From positions 1 through 64,000 of the forward strand of contig CAZCTN010000001.1 of assembly GCA_964501655.1 (NCBI GenBank): a stretch of 64,000 bases of DNA, in the 5' to 3' direction. Each line of letters begins with the position of its first letter. The first letter of the stretch is position 1. The stretch comes from JAAYJK01 sp964501655. Lineage in GTDB: Bacteria; Bacillota; Syntrophomonadia; Syntrophomonadales; Syntrophomonadaceae. The notes under the pieces are model-generated. The model worked only from the letters and a program-made list of their open reading frames with translations. It was not told the DNA's origin and ran no database searches. Positions 15,832 through 25,359 of the stretch are shown piece after piece. A program made the translations under genes and the position numbers.

Positions 15832-18270
15832 TTATTCTTCTTTTTCTGCTTTAAATCTCGCCAGTCCAACGATCTTGTCATTATTGGATACCTTGATTAG
15901 TAATACCCCCCGGGAATACCTTTTTTGCACTGATATATCCTCAACCAGCAACCTTATTACATGGCCCTCTCCGGTTAGGATAACCAGCTCTTCATCTTCA
16001 GTGACTACTTTAAAGGCTACCAGAGGGCCATTTTTCTCGGTTATATCTATGGTTTTCAAGCCTTTGCCGCCCCGATGCTGCTCTTTAAATTCTTCCAGGC
16101 GCGTCCTCTTGCCGTAACCTTTTTCCGTAACCAGAAGAACATCCCCCTCTTCCCGGTATTTGTCAATTCCTACCACATAGTCTCCCGATCCCAGTCTTAT
16201 GCCCTTGACTCCAGCAGCGGTTCGGCCCATAGGTCTAACCTGTTTTTCGTCAAAGGTTATAGAAAAACCCTGGGAACTGGCGATCATTATCCGATCTCCG
16301 CTTTCAACTCTTCTCACGCCTACCAGTTCATCATCATCATGCAGATTTACCGCGATCAGGCCAGTTTTGCGAATATTGGAAAATGCGGACAGGGCTACTT
16401 TTTTGGTTACTCCCTGACGGGTTACCATTATGAGATGTTTGGTATCATCCAGAACCCTGGCAGCCACCAGAGTAGTAACCATTTCTCCCGGCCTTAGTTC
16501 AATCAAGTTGATGATTGGCAGTCCTTTGGCCTGCCGGGTCGATTCCGGTATCTTATAGGCTTTCATGGAAAATACCCGGCCCTGATTGGTGAAGAAGAGC
16601 AAATTGGCTAGTACGCTGGTTACCACTACACTATCGGCGGCATCTTCGGTGCGAATCTTGCCGGCAATTACTCCTTTTCCCCCTCTTCTTTGGGACTTGT
16701 AGGCATCGATGGGCTGCCTTTTCACATATCCTCGGTTGCTCAAGGTAATCATTACTTCATGATCGTCAATGAAATCTTCTATTTCGCTTTCAGATATATC
16801 CGGGACTATTTCAGTCCTTCGCTCATCACCATAACGTTTTTTAATATCATCCAAATCATTGCCGATGATAGCCATAACCCTTTCGGGCCGAGCCAGAATA
16901 TCAAGATACTCCTGTATTTTTGCCAGCAGTTCTTTATATTCCTGTTCGATGCGGCTCCTTTCCAATCCGGTAAGTTGAGCCAACCTCATATCTAAAATGG
17001 CATTAGCCTGTTTTTCAGTGAGTTCAAACCGGCTCATCAGGCCATTTCTGGCTGTCTCCCGGTCTTTACTGTTTCTTATCAGGGTTACTATCTCGTCCAG
17101 GTTATCAATGGCTATTCTCAGCCCTTCTACTATGTGCAGGCGATCCCGGGCAATCTTCAGATCATATTCGGTGGCCCGGCGGATTACTTGCTGCCGGTGC
17201 TGAAGATAGTTTTCCAGCACCTCTTTTAGTGACAGGGTCCGGGGTTGTCCGTCCACCAGTCCCAGCATTATTATGCCAAAGCTATCCTGCATCTGGGTAT
17301 GCTTAAATAGCTTGTTCACTACTACGTTTACATTGACATCCTTTTTTACCTCGATAACTATGCGGATGCCATTGCGATTGGATTCATCTCTTAAATCTAC
17401 TATGCCTTCAATTTTTTTGTCCCGGGCCAGTTCCGCAATTTTTTCCACCAAGCGGGCTTTATTGACCTGATAAGGTATTTCTGTTACTACTATGGCGTTT
17501 CTTCCGCCTTTTCTTTCCTCTATTATGTATTTAGCCCGCATCTTGATACTGCCCCGGCCAGTTTTGTAGGCTTTATAGATGCCTTCACTGCCTATGATGG
17601 TTCCAGCGGTAGGAAAGTCGGGGCCGGGCAATACCTGTATAATTTCCTCCAGATCAATCTGCGGATTCTCGATCAATAATTTCAGTGCATCCACCACTTC
17701 GCACAGATTATGCGGAGGTATGTTGGTGGCCATCCCTACCGCGATTCCGGCTGAACCATTGATCAACAGGTTGGGAATGCGAGCCGGTAATACTACCGGC
17801 TCCTGCCTGCTGTCATCATAGTTGGCTCTCCAATCTACGGTTTCTTTATCAATATCCTTTAATAGTTCCCCGGCTATACGTGACATCCTGCTCTCAGTGT
17901 ACCTCATGGCTGCAGCTGAATCACCGTCGATGGAGCCGAAGTTGCCATGTCCGTCTACCAGGGGATAACGCATGGAGAATTCCTGGGCCATTTTTACCAT
18001 GGTTTGGTATATGGCGGCATCGCCATGAGGATGATATTTTCCCATGACTTCGCCCACTATAGTAGCTGATTTCCTATGAGCTTTATCGTGAGTCATACCC
18101 TGATCATAAAGAGCATACAGTATGCGGCGATGAACAGGTTTTAAACCATCCCTGAAGTCAGGAATAGCCCGGGATACAATAACACTCATGGAATACTCCA
18201 GGAATGATTTTTTTACCTCTTTTTCAATATCGATGGGTACTATTCTTTCAAACAAATTATTATCTCCCAC
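15832..18270 (-). CDS. gyrA: DNA gyrase subunit A
   Basis: 812 residues, starting with GTG at 18270 behind GAGGTG. The catalytic tyrosine is in AAAMRYTESRMS (about residue 122). The QRRGGKG GyrA-box lies near residue 530 and the C-terminal beta-pinwheel repeats occupy the last 300 residues. GyrA cuts and rejoins DNA; with GyrB it introduces negative supercoils. It lies 13 nt after gyrB. Residues around the quinolone-resistance region (GDAAIYQTMV) look like the wild type with D and A rather than S at the usual serine position; this is read directly, with no resistance claim. Confidence 0.99.
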   Translation of the reverse strand: MGDNNLFERIVPIDIEKEVKKSFLEYSMSVIVSRAIPDFRDGLKPVHRRILYALYDQGMTHDKAHRKSATIVGEVMGKYHPHGDAAIYQTMVKMAQEFSMRYPLVDGHGNFGSIDGDSAAAMRYTESRMSRIAGELLKDIDKETVDWRANYDDSRQEPVVLPARIPNLLINGSAGIAVGMATNIPPHNLCEVVDALKLLIENPQIDLEEIIQVLPGPDFPTAGTIIGSEGIYKAYKTGRGSIKMRAKYIIEERKGGRNAIVVTEIPYQVNKARLVEKIAELARDKKIEGIVDLRDESNRNGIRIVIEVKKDVNVNVVVNKLFKHTQMQDSFGIIMLGLVDGQPRTLSLKEVLENYLQHRQQVIRRATEYDLKIARDRLHIVEGLRIAIDNLDEIVTLIRNSKDRETARNGLMSRFELTEKQANAILDMRLAQLTGLERSRIEQEYKELLAKIQEYLDILARPERVMAIIGNDLDDIKKRYGDERRTEIVPDISESEIEDFIDDHEVMITLSNRGYVKRQPIDAYKSQRRGGKGVIAGKIRTEDAADSVVVTSVLANLLFFTNQGRVFSMKAYKIPESTRQAKGLPIINLIELRPGEMVTTLVAARVLDDTKHLIMVTRQGVTKKVALSAFSNIRKTGLIAVNLHDDDELVGVRRVESGDRIMIASSQGFSITFDEKQVRPMGRTAAGVKGIRLGSGDYVVGIDKYREEGDVLLVTEKGYGKRTRLEEFKEQHRGGKGLKTIDITEKNGPLVAFKVVTEDEELVILTGEGHVIRLLVEDISVQKRYSRGVLLIKVSNNDKIVGLARFKAEKEE

Positions 18271-18283
18271 TTATCCATCACCT

Positions 18284-20191
18284 CTAAATATCCAGGTTGG
18301 TAACGTATACTGCGTTTTCCTGAATGAATTCCTTTCTGGCCTGTACGTTTTCCCCCATCAAGTCCGAAAATATTTGGTCGGCTCGAATGGCATCATCAAT
18401 ATTAACCTGTAGAATAGTTCTGTTATCCGGATCCATAGTAGTTTCCCACAGCTGTTCGGCATCCATTTCTCCCAGTCCTTTGTAACGCTGGATAGTCCAT
18501 TTTTGTTTGTTTTCGCGCAGGAACATATTCATATCCTCTTCTTTATGGAAATAGTGCATTTCATTGCCTCGTTTGAGTCCAAAAAGGGGAGGTTGGGCTA
18601 TATAAACATACCCTTCCTCTATCAACTGCCGCATATAACGATAAAAGAAAGTAAGCAGCAGTATCCGAATATGGGAGCCGTCAACATCAGCATCAGTCAT
18701 GATAAACAGCTTGTGATAGCGAGCTTTCTTTATGTCAAAATCCTCATCAATTCCGGTTCCTATTGCTGTTATCAGAGCTTTTATTTCTTCGCTGGCCAGA
18801 ACTCTATCCAGCCTGGCTTTCTGCACATTCAGTATTTTTCCTCTTAACGGAAGTATAGCCTGGTAGTTCCTGTCTCTTCCCTGTTTGGCCGACCCCCCTG
18901 CCGAGTCTCCTTCTACAATATATAACTCACATAGTTCTGCTTCTTTGCTGCTGCAATCAGCTAGTTTTCCCGGCAGACTGGTTGATTCCAGTGCACTTTT
19001 TCGGCGGGTCAATTCCCGCGCCTTCCTGGCCGCTTCCCGAGCCCGGCGGGCCGAAATAGCTTTATCCATTATTTTCCGGGCAATCAGCGGGTTCTCGTTA
19101 AGGTAATCCTCAACTTGTTCAAAAACCGAGCTTTCTACAATGCTTCTGATAAAGGTATTCCCCAGTTTAGTCTTGGTTTGTCCTTCAAATTGGGGTTCTT
19201 TTACCATAACAGATATAATCGCTACTATTCCTTCTCTAATATCTTCCCCGGATAAATTGGCATCATTTTCCTTTAAAAAACTGTTTTTCCGGGCAAAATC
19301 ATTGATAACTCTGGTCAGGCCGTTCTTGAATCCTATTTCATGCGTTCCGCCTTCCTGGGTCCTGATGTTATTGGCATAAGAATAAAGGCTTTCATTGTAT
19401 CCATTGTTATACTGTATAACAATATTTACGATGACATCTTCCTTTTGATTTTCAAAATATATTGGGTTTTCATTAATGACTTCTTTCTTCTTGTTTATGT
19501 AGGTAACAAAGTCTTTCAAGCCATTGTTATAATGAAAATCACCTGGTTTAAGATTCTCTTCCCGTTCATCCAGCAAGGTTATTCTTAAGCCCTTGTTGAG
19601 AAAAGAAAGTTCCCTTAAACGCTGCTCTATTATCTCCTTTTCGAACACCGTGATCTCAAATATATCCGGATCAGGCATAAAATAGATCGATGTTCCGGTT
19701 TCATCCGTGGCTCCGCCTTGCTGCACTTTGTCCAGAGGCTGTCCCTGGCGATAATTCTGCTTATAAATATGCCCATCTCTTTTAACAGTTATTTCCATGG
19801 TGCTGGACAGTGCATTTACTACCGAGAGGCCCACTCCGTGTAGTCCTCCGGAAATGTTGTATCCGCTTCCGCCAAATTTTCCCCCGGAATGTAGAGTGGT
19901 CATTATTACTTCCAGGGCTGGAATACCCATTTGGGGGTGAATGTCAACCGGAATGCCCCTTCCATTATCACATACAGAAACACTGTTATCTTCATGTATG
20001 GTTACCTGTATGTGGTCGCAATATCCCCCTACTGCCTCGTCTATACTGTTGTCAACTATTTCAAACACCAAGTGATGCAGGCCTTTGGGACCAGTAGTTC
20101 CTATATACATCCCCGGCCTTTTTCTTACCGCTTCCAATCCTTCCAGAACTTGAATATCTGAAGCACTGTATCCGTTTAAGGGACTTTCCAA
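18284..20191 (-). CDS. gyrB: DNA gyrase subunit B
   Basis: 635 residues from a TTG start at 20191 with AAGGAGGG upstream. The GHKL ATPase domain has VDNSIDEA, DNGRGIP and GGLHGVG; the Toprim domain has EGDSAGG and DADVDGSHI; the C-terminus ends with the tail YVTNLDI. It supplies ATP hydrolysis for supercoiling by GyrA. The start is 3 nt from the stop of remB, so translation is probably coupled. Confidence 0.99.
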   Translation of the reverse strand: MESPLNGYSASDIQVLEGLEAVRKRPGMYIGTTGPKGLHHLVFEIVDNSIDEAVGGYCDHIQVTIHEDNSVSVCDNGRGIPVDIHPQMGIPALEVIMTTLHSGGKFGGSGYNISGGLHGVGLSVVNALSSTMEITVKRDGHIYKQNYRQGQPLDKVQQGGATDETGTSIYFMPDPDIFEITVFEKEIIEQRLRELSFLNKGLRITLLDEREENLKPGDFHYNNGLKDFVTYINKKKEVINENPIYFENQKEDVIVNIVIQYNNGYNESLYSYANNIRTQEGGTHEIGFKNGLTRVINDFARKNSFLKENDANLSGEDIREGIVAIISVMVKEPQFEGQTKTKLGNTFIRSIVESSVFEQVEDYLNENPLIARKIMDKAISARRAREAARKARELTRRKSALESTSLPGKLADCSSKEAELCELYIVEGDSAGGSAKQGRDRNYQAILPLRGKILNVQKARLDRVLASEEIKALITAIGTGIDEDFDIKKARYHKLFIMTDADVDGSHIRILLLTFFYRYMRQLIEEGYVYIAQPPLFGLKRGNEMHYFHKEEDMNMFLRENKQKWTIQRYKGLGEMDAEQLWETTMDPDNRTILQVNIDDAIRADQIFSDLMGENVQARKEFIQENAVYVTNLDI

Positions 20192-20193
20192 GC

Positions 20194-20445
20194 TTAACCC
20201 TCCTTATAATGGTTGAATGCTCTTTTATATAAAGTCATTGAAGAGATGGGTGATAGATATACTTTATCATCACATACTATAACGGCCTTTTCCTTGCCGC
20301 TATCACTGATATTAACCAGTTTGTTCTCCAGGCGCGCTATATCAACTATTTCTCTCAAATCCGGCGCAACTGGAGCCTGGTAATTAAGCACCGCTACAAT
20401 TGTTTTTCCTGATATGACGAAATTGTTTCCCAGGTGAACATACAT
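20194..20445 (-). CDS. remB: Extracellular matrix regulator-like protein RemB (DUF370/YaaB)
   Basis: 83 residues beginning MYVHLGNNFVISGKTIVAVLN, which matches the YaaB/RemB family. The family member in Bacillus sits in the same place between recF and gyrB and acts as a DNA-binding regulator of matrix genes. What it controls here is unknown. Basic residues near the C-terminus (YKRAFNHYKEG) fit the family. 3 nt separate it from gyrB. Confidence 0.88.
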   Translation of the reverse strand: MYVHLGNNFVISGKTIVAVLNYQAPVAPDLREIVDIARLENKLVNISDSGKEKAVIVCDDKVYLSPISSMTLYKRAFNHYKEG

Positions 20446-20516
20446 ACTTCGACCCCCATTGTTTGATTAATACTTCCCGGTTCAACCAGCAATTTTCTCC
20501 TTGCTCTTTATGCTGT

Positions 20517-21626
20517 TTAAGTATCCTGATCAATCTCCAATAATCCTCCGGTTTTTATCCGCGAGATTTTCGCCTGATTACTGCTTATCATTTCGGTCAT
20601 TACCGAAGTGAGAAAACTCTGATACTCTGCTATCTTTAATTGCTCCAATAGTCTTCCCTTTCTGAGATTATCAAACTCAGCCAGCACCTCATCCAACAAT
20701 AATACCGGATATAAATCAATTATTTCCTTAAAGGCATAAACCTCTGACATTTTTAGGCTTACTGCTATATTTCTCTGCTGTCCCTGAGATGCAAAAAGAC
20801 GTGCCGGCTTGTTTTTCAAGTAGATATTTATATCATCCAGGTGCGGTCCTGCCAGCGTGTTTCTTCTTCTCACCTCATTTTCCCGGTTTTCTGCTATATA
20901 TTTCAGCAGGTTTTCACATAATGTTATATGATTAACCTTATCGTCCTGAACAGGAAAAGATAAAGCATATTTTAACTTTACCTCCTCTTCTTCCTGGCTA
21001 ATTTGTAGATAATTATTGGTTGTCAGTCTATCCAGCAGATTAACCATATTAATCCGAGCTGAAATTATTTTGGCTGAATATTCAGCGAACAATTCATTTA
21101 ATAAATCGTAAGTCCTATCACTGCCTTTATTGTTTCTTAACCACTCATTCCTTTTCCTTAATATTTTATAATAATTTTCGATTAAAAGCCTGTATTCATT
21201 CGAAATTTCCTTTAAAATGTAATCCAGGTAATTTCTTCGGCCTGACGGACTTCCTTTAACCAAATATAAATCGTCTGGAGTGAAAACCACTACTCGCAGA
21301 CGATTGGGATTATTTTGATTGGTCTTTTTGGAGTTGATCTTAATCGTTTTTCCCCGTTGCAGATGATATTCTATTTCTGTGGCTATATTTCTGTTGTCTA
21401 TCGAGTGAAGGGCTCTGATATTATAAGCCGGTTTTTCATATTGAACCAGCAGACGGTCATTATTGGTACGAAAAGAACTGCTGGCAGCTGTAACATAAAT
21501 TGCTTCCAGTAGATTGGTTTTCCCCTGGGCATTATCTCCCATAAAGACATTTAATCCTGGCCCAGCCTGGTATTCAAGCTGGTTAATATTTCTAAAATTT
21601 GAGATGCTTATCTTATGAAGTTTCAA
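20517..21626 (-). CDS. recF: DNA replication/repair protein RecF
   Basis: 369 residues; TTG start at 21626. It is an SMC-like ATPase: Walker A GDNAQGKTN (about residue 31), signature FASQGQQRN and Walker B LLLDEVLAEFD. It helps load RecA at gaps covered by SSB. It lies 20 nt behind dnaN in the usual origin order. Beside neighbouring genes the sequence is somewhat richer in Asn and Lys. Confidence 0.98.
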   Translation of the reverse strand: MKLHKISISNFRNINQLEYQAGPGLNVFMGDNAQGKTNLLEAIYVTAASSSFRTNNDRLLVQYEKPAYNIRALHSIDNRNIATEIEYHLQRGKTIKINSKKTNQNNPNRLRVVVFTPDDLYLVKGSPSGRRNYLDYILKEISNEYRLLIENYYKILRKRNEWLRNNKGSDRTYDLLNELFAEYSAKIISARINMVNLLDRLTTNNYLQISQEEEEVKLKYALSFPVQDDKVNHITLCENLLKYIAENRENEVRRRNTLAGPHLDDINIYLKNKPARLFASQGQQRNIAVSLKMSEVYAFKEIIDLYPVLLLDEVLAEFDNLRKGRLLEQLKIAEYQSFLTSVMTEMISSNQAKISRIKTGGLLEIDQDT

Positions 21627-21646
21627 GCCTCAAATCCTACTCTCCT

Positions 21647-22786
21647 TTAATTCCCGGTTCGCAGAGGAACCAGTACATAAAGATAATTGTCATTATCAGG
21701 ATTCTTAATTATAGCAGGTCCTATTGCTCCCGACAAACTGATCTGCATATGATCACATTCAGACTGCATTATTTTGGCTATATCGAGAAAATAATTGGTA
21801 TTAAAAGCTATTTTTACTTCCTTTTCACCTTCTATTTGTATCTCCTCGATAACTTCTTCCAACTCTCCCATAACTTCTGAATAGGCGTTTAACACTACTT
21901 CATCTTCATTAAATTTAAACTGAACATGCTGGATTTTAAGTTTATCATCGGTGGGCATAGTCCTGGCTCTTTCCAACCCGTTCAATACGGAAGCACTATT
22001 AATCAAAACCGATGAAGTCGAATTCGCAGGTATGACCTGCCGGTAGTTAGGATAACTCCCCTCTATCAAGCGGGAAAGCAAAATAAAATTATCCTTGTGA
22101 AAAATAACATTATTCTCGCTAAAGGATATAGTTATACTATCCTCATCATCATTAAGAACTCTCAGTAGTTCGTTTACCGTCCTGATCGGAATTATAAAAC
22201 TGAGAGGCTGATTATCCCCGCTTTCTATTTGACAGGCATAGTAGGCCAGGCGATGGGTGTCTGATGCTACTATTCTTAGCTGCTGCTCTGGCAGCAGATC
22301 AAACAAAACCCCGGTAAAAACCTGTCGAAAGTGGTTGGCTGCAGCAGCAAAAGACGTTTTTCTCAGAGCTTCTCTTAATACCGCTTGGGGAAATACCATC
22401 TTCTTTTCCATTTTTTCCAGGGGTAAATTGGGGTATTCAAAATCCCGATAAATATTCATAAAACCTGATGAACGACCATAATTAATATTTAATTTGGATG
22501 CCTCGATGTTCAGCTCAACAGTAACTATCCCATCCGGCAAGAGTTTAATAAAATCATTAAAATAATGGGCGTTAACCAGGGCCTGCCCCTCTTCCATTAC
22601 CTCTATATTCTGGGTCGAAGCAATAATTCCGATATCCATATCAGTAGCAGTCATAGTCAAACCCCTGACCTGGTTGGCTTGAATTAAGATACCGGACAAG
22701 ATAGGGATAGTGTTTTTATTGGACGCGGCTCGATAGACAAGGCTGGAAATAGAGGATAATTCCTTTTTTTCAATAGCAAATTTCAT
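21647..22786 (-). CDS. dnaN: DNA polymerase III beta subunit (sliding clamp)
   Basis: 379 residues from the ATG at 22786 (a TTG one codon earlier is also possible; GGAGG is 9 nt upstream of the ATG). Three clamp domains; C-terminal YVLVPLRT ends as in other Firmicutes (LVLPVRT-like). It forms the ring that holds the polymerase on DNA and recruits partners. It is separated from dnaA by 170 bp that carry the unwinding region of the origin. Confidence 0.98.
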   Translation of the reverse strand: MKFAIEKKELSSISSLVYRAASNKNTIPILSGILIQANQVRGLTMTATDMDIGIIASTQNIEVMEEGQALVNAHYFNDFIKLLPDGIVTVELNIEASKLNINYGRSSGFMNIYRDFEYPNLPLEKMEKKMVFPQAVLREALRKTSFAAAANHFRQVFTGVLFDLLPEQQLRIVASDTHRLAYYACQIESGDNQPLSFIIPIRTVNELLRVLNDDEDSITISFSENNVIFHKDNFILLSRLIEGSYPNYRQVIPANSTSSVLINSASVLNGLERARTMPTDDKLKIQHVQFKFNEDEVVLNAYSEVMGELEEVIEEIQIEGEKEVKIAFNTNYFLDIAKIMQSECDHMQISLSGAIGPAIIKNPDNDNYLYVLVPLRTGN

Positions 22787-22789
22787 CAA

Positions 22790-22959
22790 TATTACCTCCG
22801 GGGACTTATATTTTTATTTCAGGCTCACCAAGCCCTTATTATTATTTATTAACAACTAGTAGTTGTAGTAGTAGTAGCACTGGATATGTGGATATGGTAT
22901 GCCAGTGCCCAAATTTATGGCATTACTACCGTCTGAAAAAGTGTGTATAACCTGTATTA
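22790..22959. other. oriC unwinding region: DnaA boxes and DnaA-trios
   Basis: Between dnaN and dnaA, the plus strand reads TAG TAG TTG TAG TAG TAG TAG in register (22857-22877). CACTG and then DnaA-box-like ACTGGATAT and TGTGGATAT (22887-22895) follow, and TGTGTATAA lies at 22942-22950. AT-rich sequence lies on the far side of the trios (22808-22856). This is the order box - GC-rich spacer - trios - AT-rich DNA described for the basal unwinding element of bacterial origins. Confidence 0.85.
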
Positions 22960-24264
22960 TTATGATGCAAAATTTGGGTCTATATTCTTACATAATTCAC
23001 TAATTACTAACGAAACTCCTTGATCAATAAGCAATTCCTTTTCAATCTTGTCATAGGCATGCATAACAGTTGTATGGTCGCGTCCTCCAAATTGCTCCCC
23101 TATTTGGGGATAAGAGGCATCGGTATACTTACGGCATAGGTACATGGCGATTTGCCGTGGGTAAGAAATATGTTTGTTGCGTTTTTTGGAAACCAGTTCT
23201 TTAATTTCCAGACCATAATAACCGGAAACCTCCTTTTGAATAGATTCGATAGTTATCTTTTTGGGACTGGGAGGAGGAAGAATATCTTTTAAAGCTTCCA
23301 TAACCGTACTCATAACCAAAGGTTTATTGCTGATAGTAGAATAGGCAATTAACCTGATCAAAGCTCCTTCTAATTCACGGATATTGGAATCAATGGAATT
23401 GGCAATGTAATCAAGGATGTCATAAGGCACATTCAAATTTTCCGATTGAGCTTTTTTCCTCAAAATTGCTATTCTGGTTTCCAGATCCGGTGGTTGAATA
23501 TCAGTAATAAGACCCCACTCAAACCTGCTGCGCAGCCTATCTTCCAGGGTGGGTATACTGCGGGGAGGTCTATCACTGGATATAACCAGCTGCTTATTCG
23601 ATTCGTATAGAGTGTTAAAGGTATGAAAGAATTCCTCCTGGGTCCTTTCTTTGCCAGCCAGAAATTGAATATCATCTATTAATAAGCAATCTATGCTGCG
23701 ATATCGGTTCCTGAAACCGGAGGTATTATCATCTTTTATGGAACCGATTAGATCATTGGTAAATTGTTCGGATGATACGTACATAACCGTATAATGAGGA
23801 TATTTTTTTAGTATTTGATGCCCAATCGCCTGCATCAAATGAGTTTTACCCAAACCTACGCCTCCATAAATAAATAAAGGGTTGTAGGCTTTAGACGGTG
23901 ATTCGGCTACGGCATAACAGGCAGCATGGGCAAATCGGTTGCTGTTGCCCACGACAAAGGAATCAAAAGTATATTTCATATTTAGAGTCGGAGCCAGAGA
24001 TCCGTTTTCGCTAAAAGGTTCAGTGGTCAGAATCAGGTTTATATCGCGATTAGTCAAAGCCTTGAATTTAGCTTGAATGGAAGTTAAATATCGGGATTCA
24101 ATCCAATCTTTAGTAAGGGCGTTGGGTACAATTATATATACGTTATCGTTTTTAACACTGTGGAACTTAACCATGGAAAACCAAATATCAAAACTGGTTG
24201 AATCAGTCTCTTCACGCATAGCAACCATTACTTTGTTCCATACCAGAGAATAATCGATTGACAT
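22960..24264 (-). CDS. dnaA: Chromosomal replication initiator DnaA
   Basis: 434 residues from the ATG at 24264; AGGAGG is 9 nt upstream, while a GTG three codons earlier would be too close. Domain I is at the N-terminus. The AAA+ domain has Walker A GGVGLGKTH (about residue 138) and Walker B LLIDDIQFLAG. The C-terminal domain IV carries the DNA-binding signature GGRDHTTVMHAYDKI. It binds the DnaA boxes on both sides of its own gene and opens the DNA at the trios near 22860. Confidence 0.99.
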   Translation of the reverse strand: MSIDYSLVWNKVMVAMREETDSTSFDIWFSMVKFHSVKNDNVYIIVPNALTKDWIESRYLTSIQAKFKALTNRDINLILTTEPFSENGSLAPTLNMKYTFDSFVVGNSNRFAHAACYAVAESPSKAYNPLFIYGGVGLGKTHLMQAIGHQILKKYPHYTVMYVSSEQFTNDLIGSIKDDNTSGFRNRYRSIDCLLIDDIQFLAGKERTQEEFFHTFNTLYESNKQLVISSDRPPRSIPTLEDRLRSRFEWGLITDIQPPDLETRIAILRKKAQSENLNVPYDILDYIANSIDSNIRELEGALIRLIAYSTISNKPLVMSTVMEALKDILPPPSPKKITIESIQKEVSGYYGLEIKELVSKKRNKHISYPRQIAMYLCRKYTDASYPQIGEQFGGRDHTTVMHAYDKIEKELLIDQGVSLVISELCKNIDPNFAS

Positions 24265-24440
24265 CAAACACATCCTCCTGTTGATTTGTGCAAAAAAAAT
24301 TAAAAAATACGGATACCGATTGTGGATATCTGGATAACTCAGCTAATTAACGCAGGAATAGTCTAATTTGGATATGAGCAAAAATATAGTATAATCATAA
24401 CAGATTGAATTTAATTTTAGAAGGGTTATAAACCTCAGAA
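24265..24440. other. oriC: DnaA-box cluster upstream of dnaA
   Basis: A gene-free AT-rich stretch. TGTGGATAT at 24321-24329 and TCTGGATAA at 24329-24337 are DnaA-box-like sequences in tandem. The dnaA promoter must be here on the minus strand. On the plus strand a TATAAT at 24390-24395 with a weak TTGGAT 16 nt upstream may be an additional rpmH promoter. Confidence 0.75.
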
Positions 24441-24443
24441 TTC

Positions 24444-24473
24444 TTGACATCCGGGGCTACATATAAATATAAT
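24444..24473 (+). promoter_or_regulatory. Consensus sigma-A promoter of rpmH
   Basis: TTGACA (24444-24449), 18-nt spacer, TATAAT (24468-24473), 34 nt before the rpmH start. Confidence 0.9.
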
Positions 24474-24507
24474 TAGAGGGTGCTGATAAAGAGGAGGATA
24501 GTTAAAT

Positions 24508-24642
24508 ATGAAAAGAACATACCAGCCCAAAAATAGGCAGAGAAAGAAAGTACATGGTTTTAGAAAGAGAATGTCCACTGCTGAAGGCAGAAGAGTGCTG
24601 GCCAGCAGAAGGAAAAAAGGAAGAAAAGTCATATCTGCATAG
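24508..24642 (+). CDS. rpmH: 50S ribosomal protein L34
   Basis: 44 residues, MKRTYQPKNRQRKK start and RKKGRKVISA end, very basic as usual for L34. AGGAGGA lies upstream of the ATG. A part of the large ribosomal subunit. First gene to the right of the origin; rnpA follows behind an attenuator hairpin. Confidence 0.99.
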   Translation: MKRTYQPKNRQRKKVHGFRKRMSTAEGRRVLASRRKKGRKVISA

Positions 24643-24660
24643 GTCGTAAAAACGGCCTTT
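24641..24660 (+). terminator. Attenuator between rpmH and rnpA
   Basis: AGGTCGT-AAAA-ACGGCCT hairpin followed by TTTTGTTTT. It would leave rpmH much more strongly transcribed than rnpA. Confidence 0.7.
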
Positions 24661-24705
24661 TGTTTTATTCAATGTTGAACCAGTGATTTAAGCCGGAAGG
24701 TTATC

Positions 24706-25041
24706 ATGTTAAAAAAAGATTACCGAATAAATAAAAAGAAAGAATATAATAATATATATAAAAAAGGGAAAAAAATACCAGGAAAATATATGGTAATTTT
24801 TATTATAAGAACAGAAGACCGAAACAGCCGCTTTGGTTTTGTAACCAGCAAAAAAGTGGGCAATGCGGTTCAGAGGAACCTAGCCAAACGCAGGCTAAGA
24901 TCAATTGTTTATCATACCATGAATGAGATAAAGGACCATGCAGACATAGTTATTGTAGCCAGGCCAGCTATTAAAGAGGCCAGCTGGGAACAGATAAAAA
25001 TTGACTACAAAAGAGGAATGAGGAGAGCAGGACTGTGCTAA
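24706..25041 (+). CDS. rnpA: Ribonuclease P protein component
   Basis: 111 residues, lysine-rich at the N-terminus (LKKDYRINKKKEYNNIYKKG). The family signature RNLAKRRLR lies at about residue 59, with RFGFVTSKKVGNAV before it. It assists the catalytic RNA in cutting tRNA 5' leaders, including the unusual leaders of the tRNAs in this window. Its end overlaps yidD. Confidence 0.98.
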   Translation: MLKKDYRINKKKEYNNIYKKGKKIPGKYMVIFIIRTEDRNSRFGFVTSKKVGNAVQRNLAKRRLRSIVYHTMNEIKDHADIVIVARPAIKEASWEQIKIDYKRGMRRAGLC

Positions 25042-25247
25042 AGGGAATGTTTATAGGATTTATAAAACTATACCAACAGCTTAAATTCTTTAAAACAGCC
25101 CCTTCATGTATATATTACCCTTCCTGTTCGGTGTATTCTATTGAGGCGATTGAAAAACATGGTGTTATTAAAGGGGGATGGTTATCAATCAGGAGAATTT
25201 GCAGATGTCATCCGTTTAACCAAGGAGGATATGATCCGGTTCCCTGA
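25035..25247 (+). CDS. yidD: Membrane protein insertion efficiency factor YidD
   Basis: 70 residues, GTG start at 25035 overlapping the rnpA stop; an ATG four codons later is also possible. The conserved PSCIYYPSCSVYSIEAIEKHG and CRCHPFNQGGYDPVP blocks with their cysteines are present. A small membrane-associated protein helping YidC-dependent insertion. It stands in the standard order rnpA-yidD-yidC. Confidence 0.97.
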   Translation: MLKGMFIGFIKLYQQLKFFKTAPSCIYYPSCSVYSIEAIEKHGVIKGGWLSIRRICRCHPFNQGGYDPVP

Positions 25248-25359
25248 AAAGAGAAAAAGAAATCTTAAAGGAGCAAGGGTACTATCGGTAGCATTCTCCC
25301 ATGACATCTAAACAGGAAGCAAGAGCTTCTCCAGTTAGTAAGGAGGTGAAACCTGCTAT

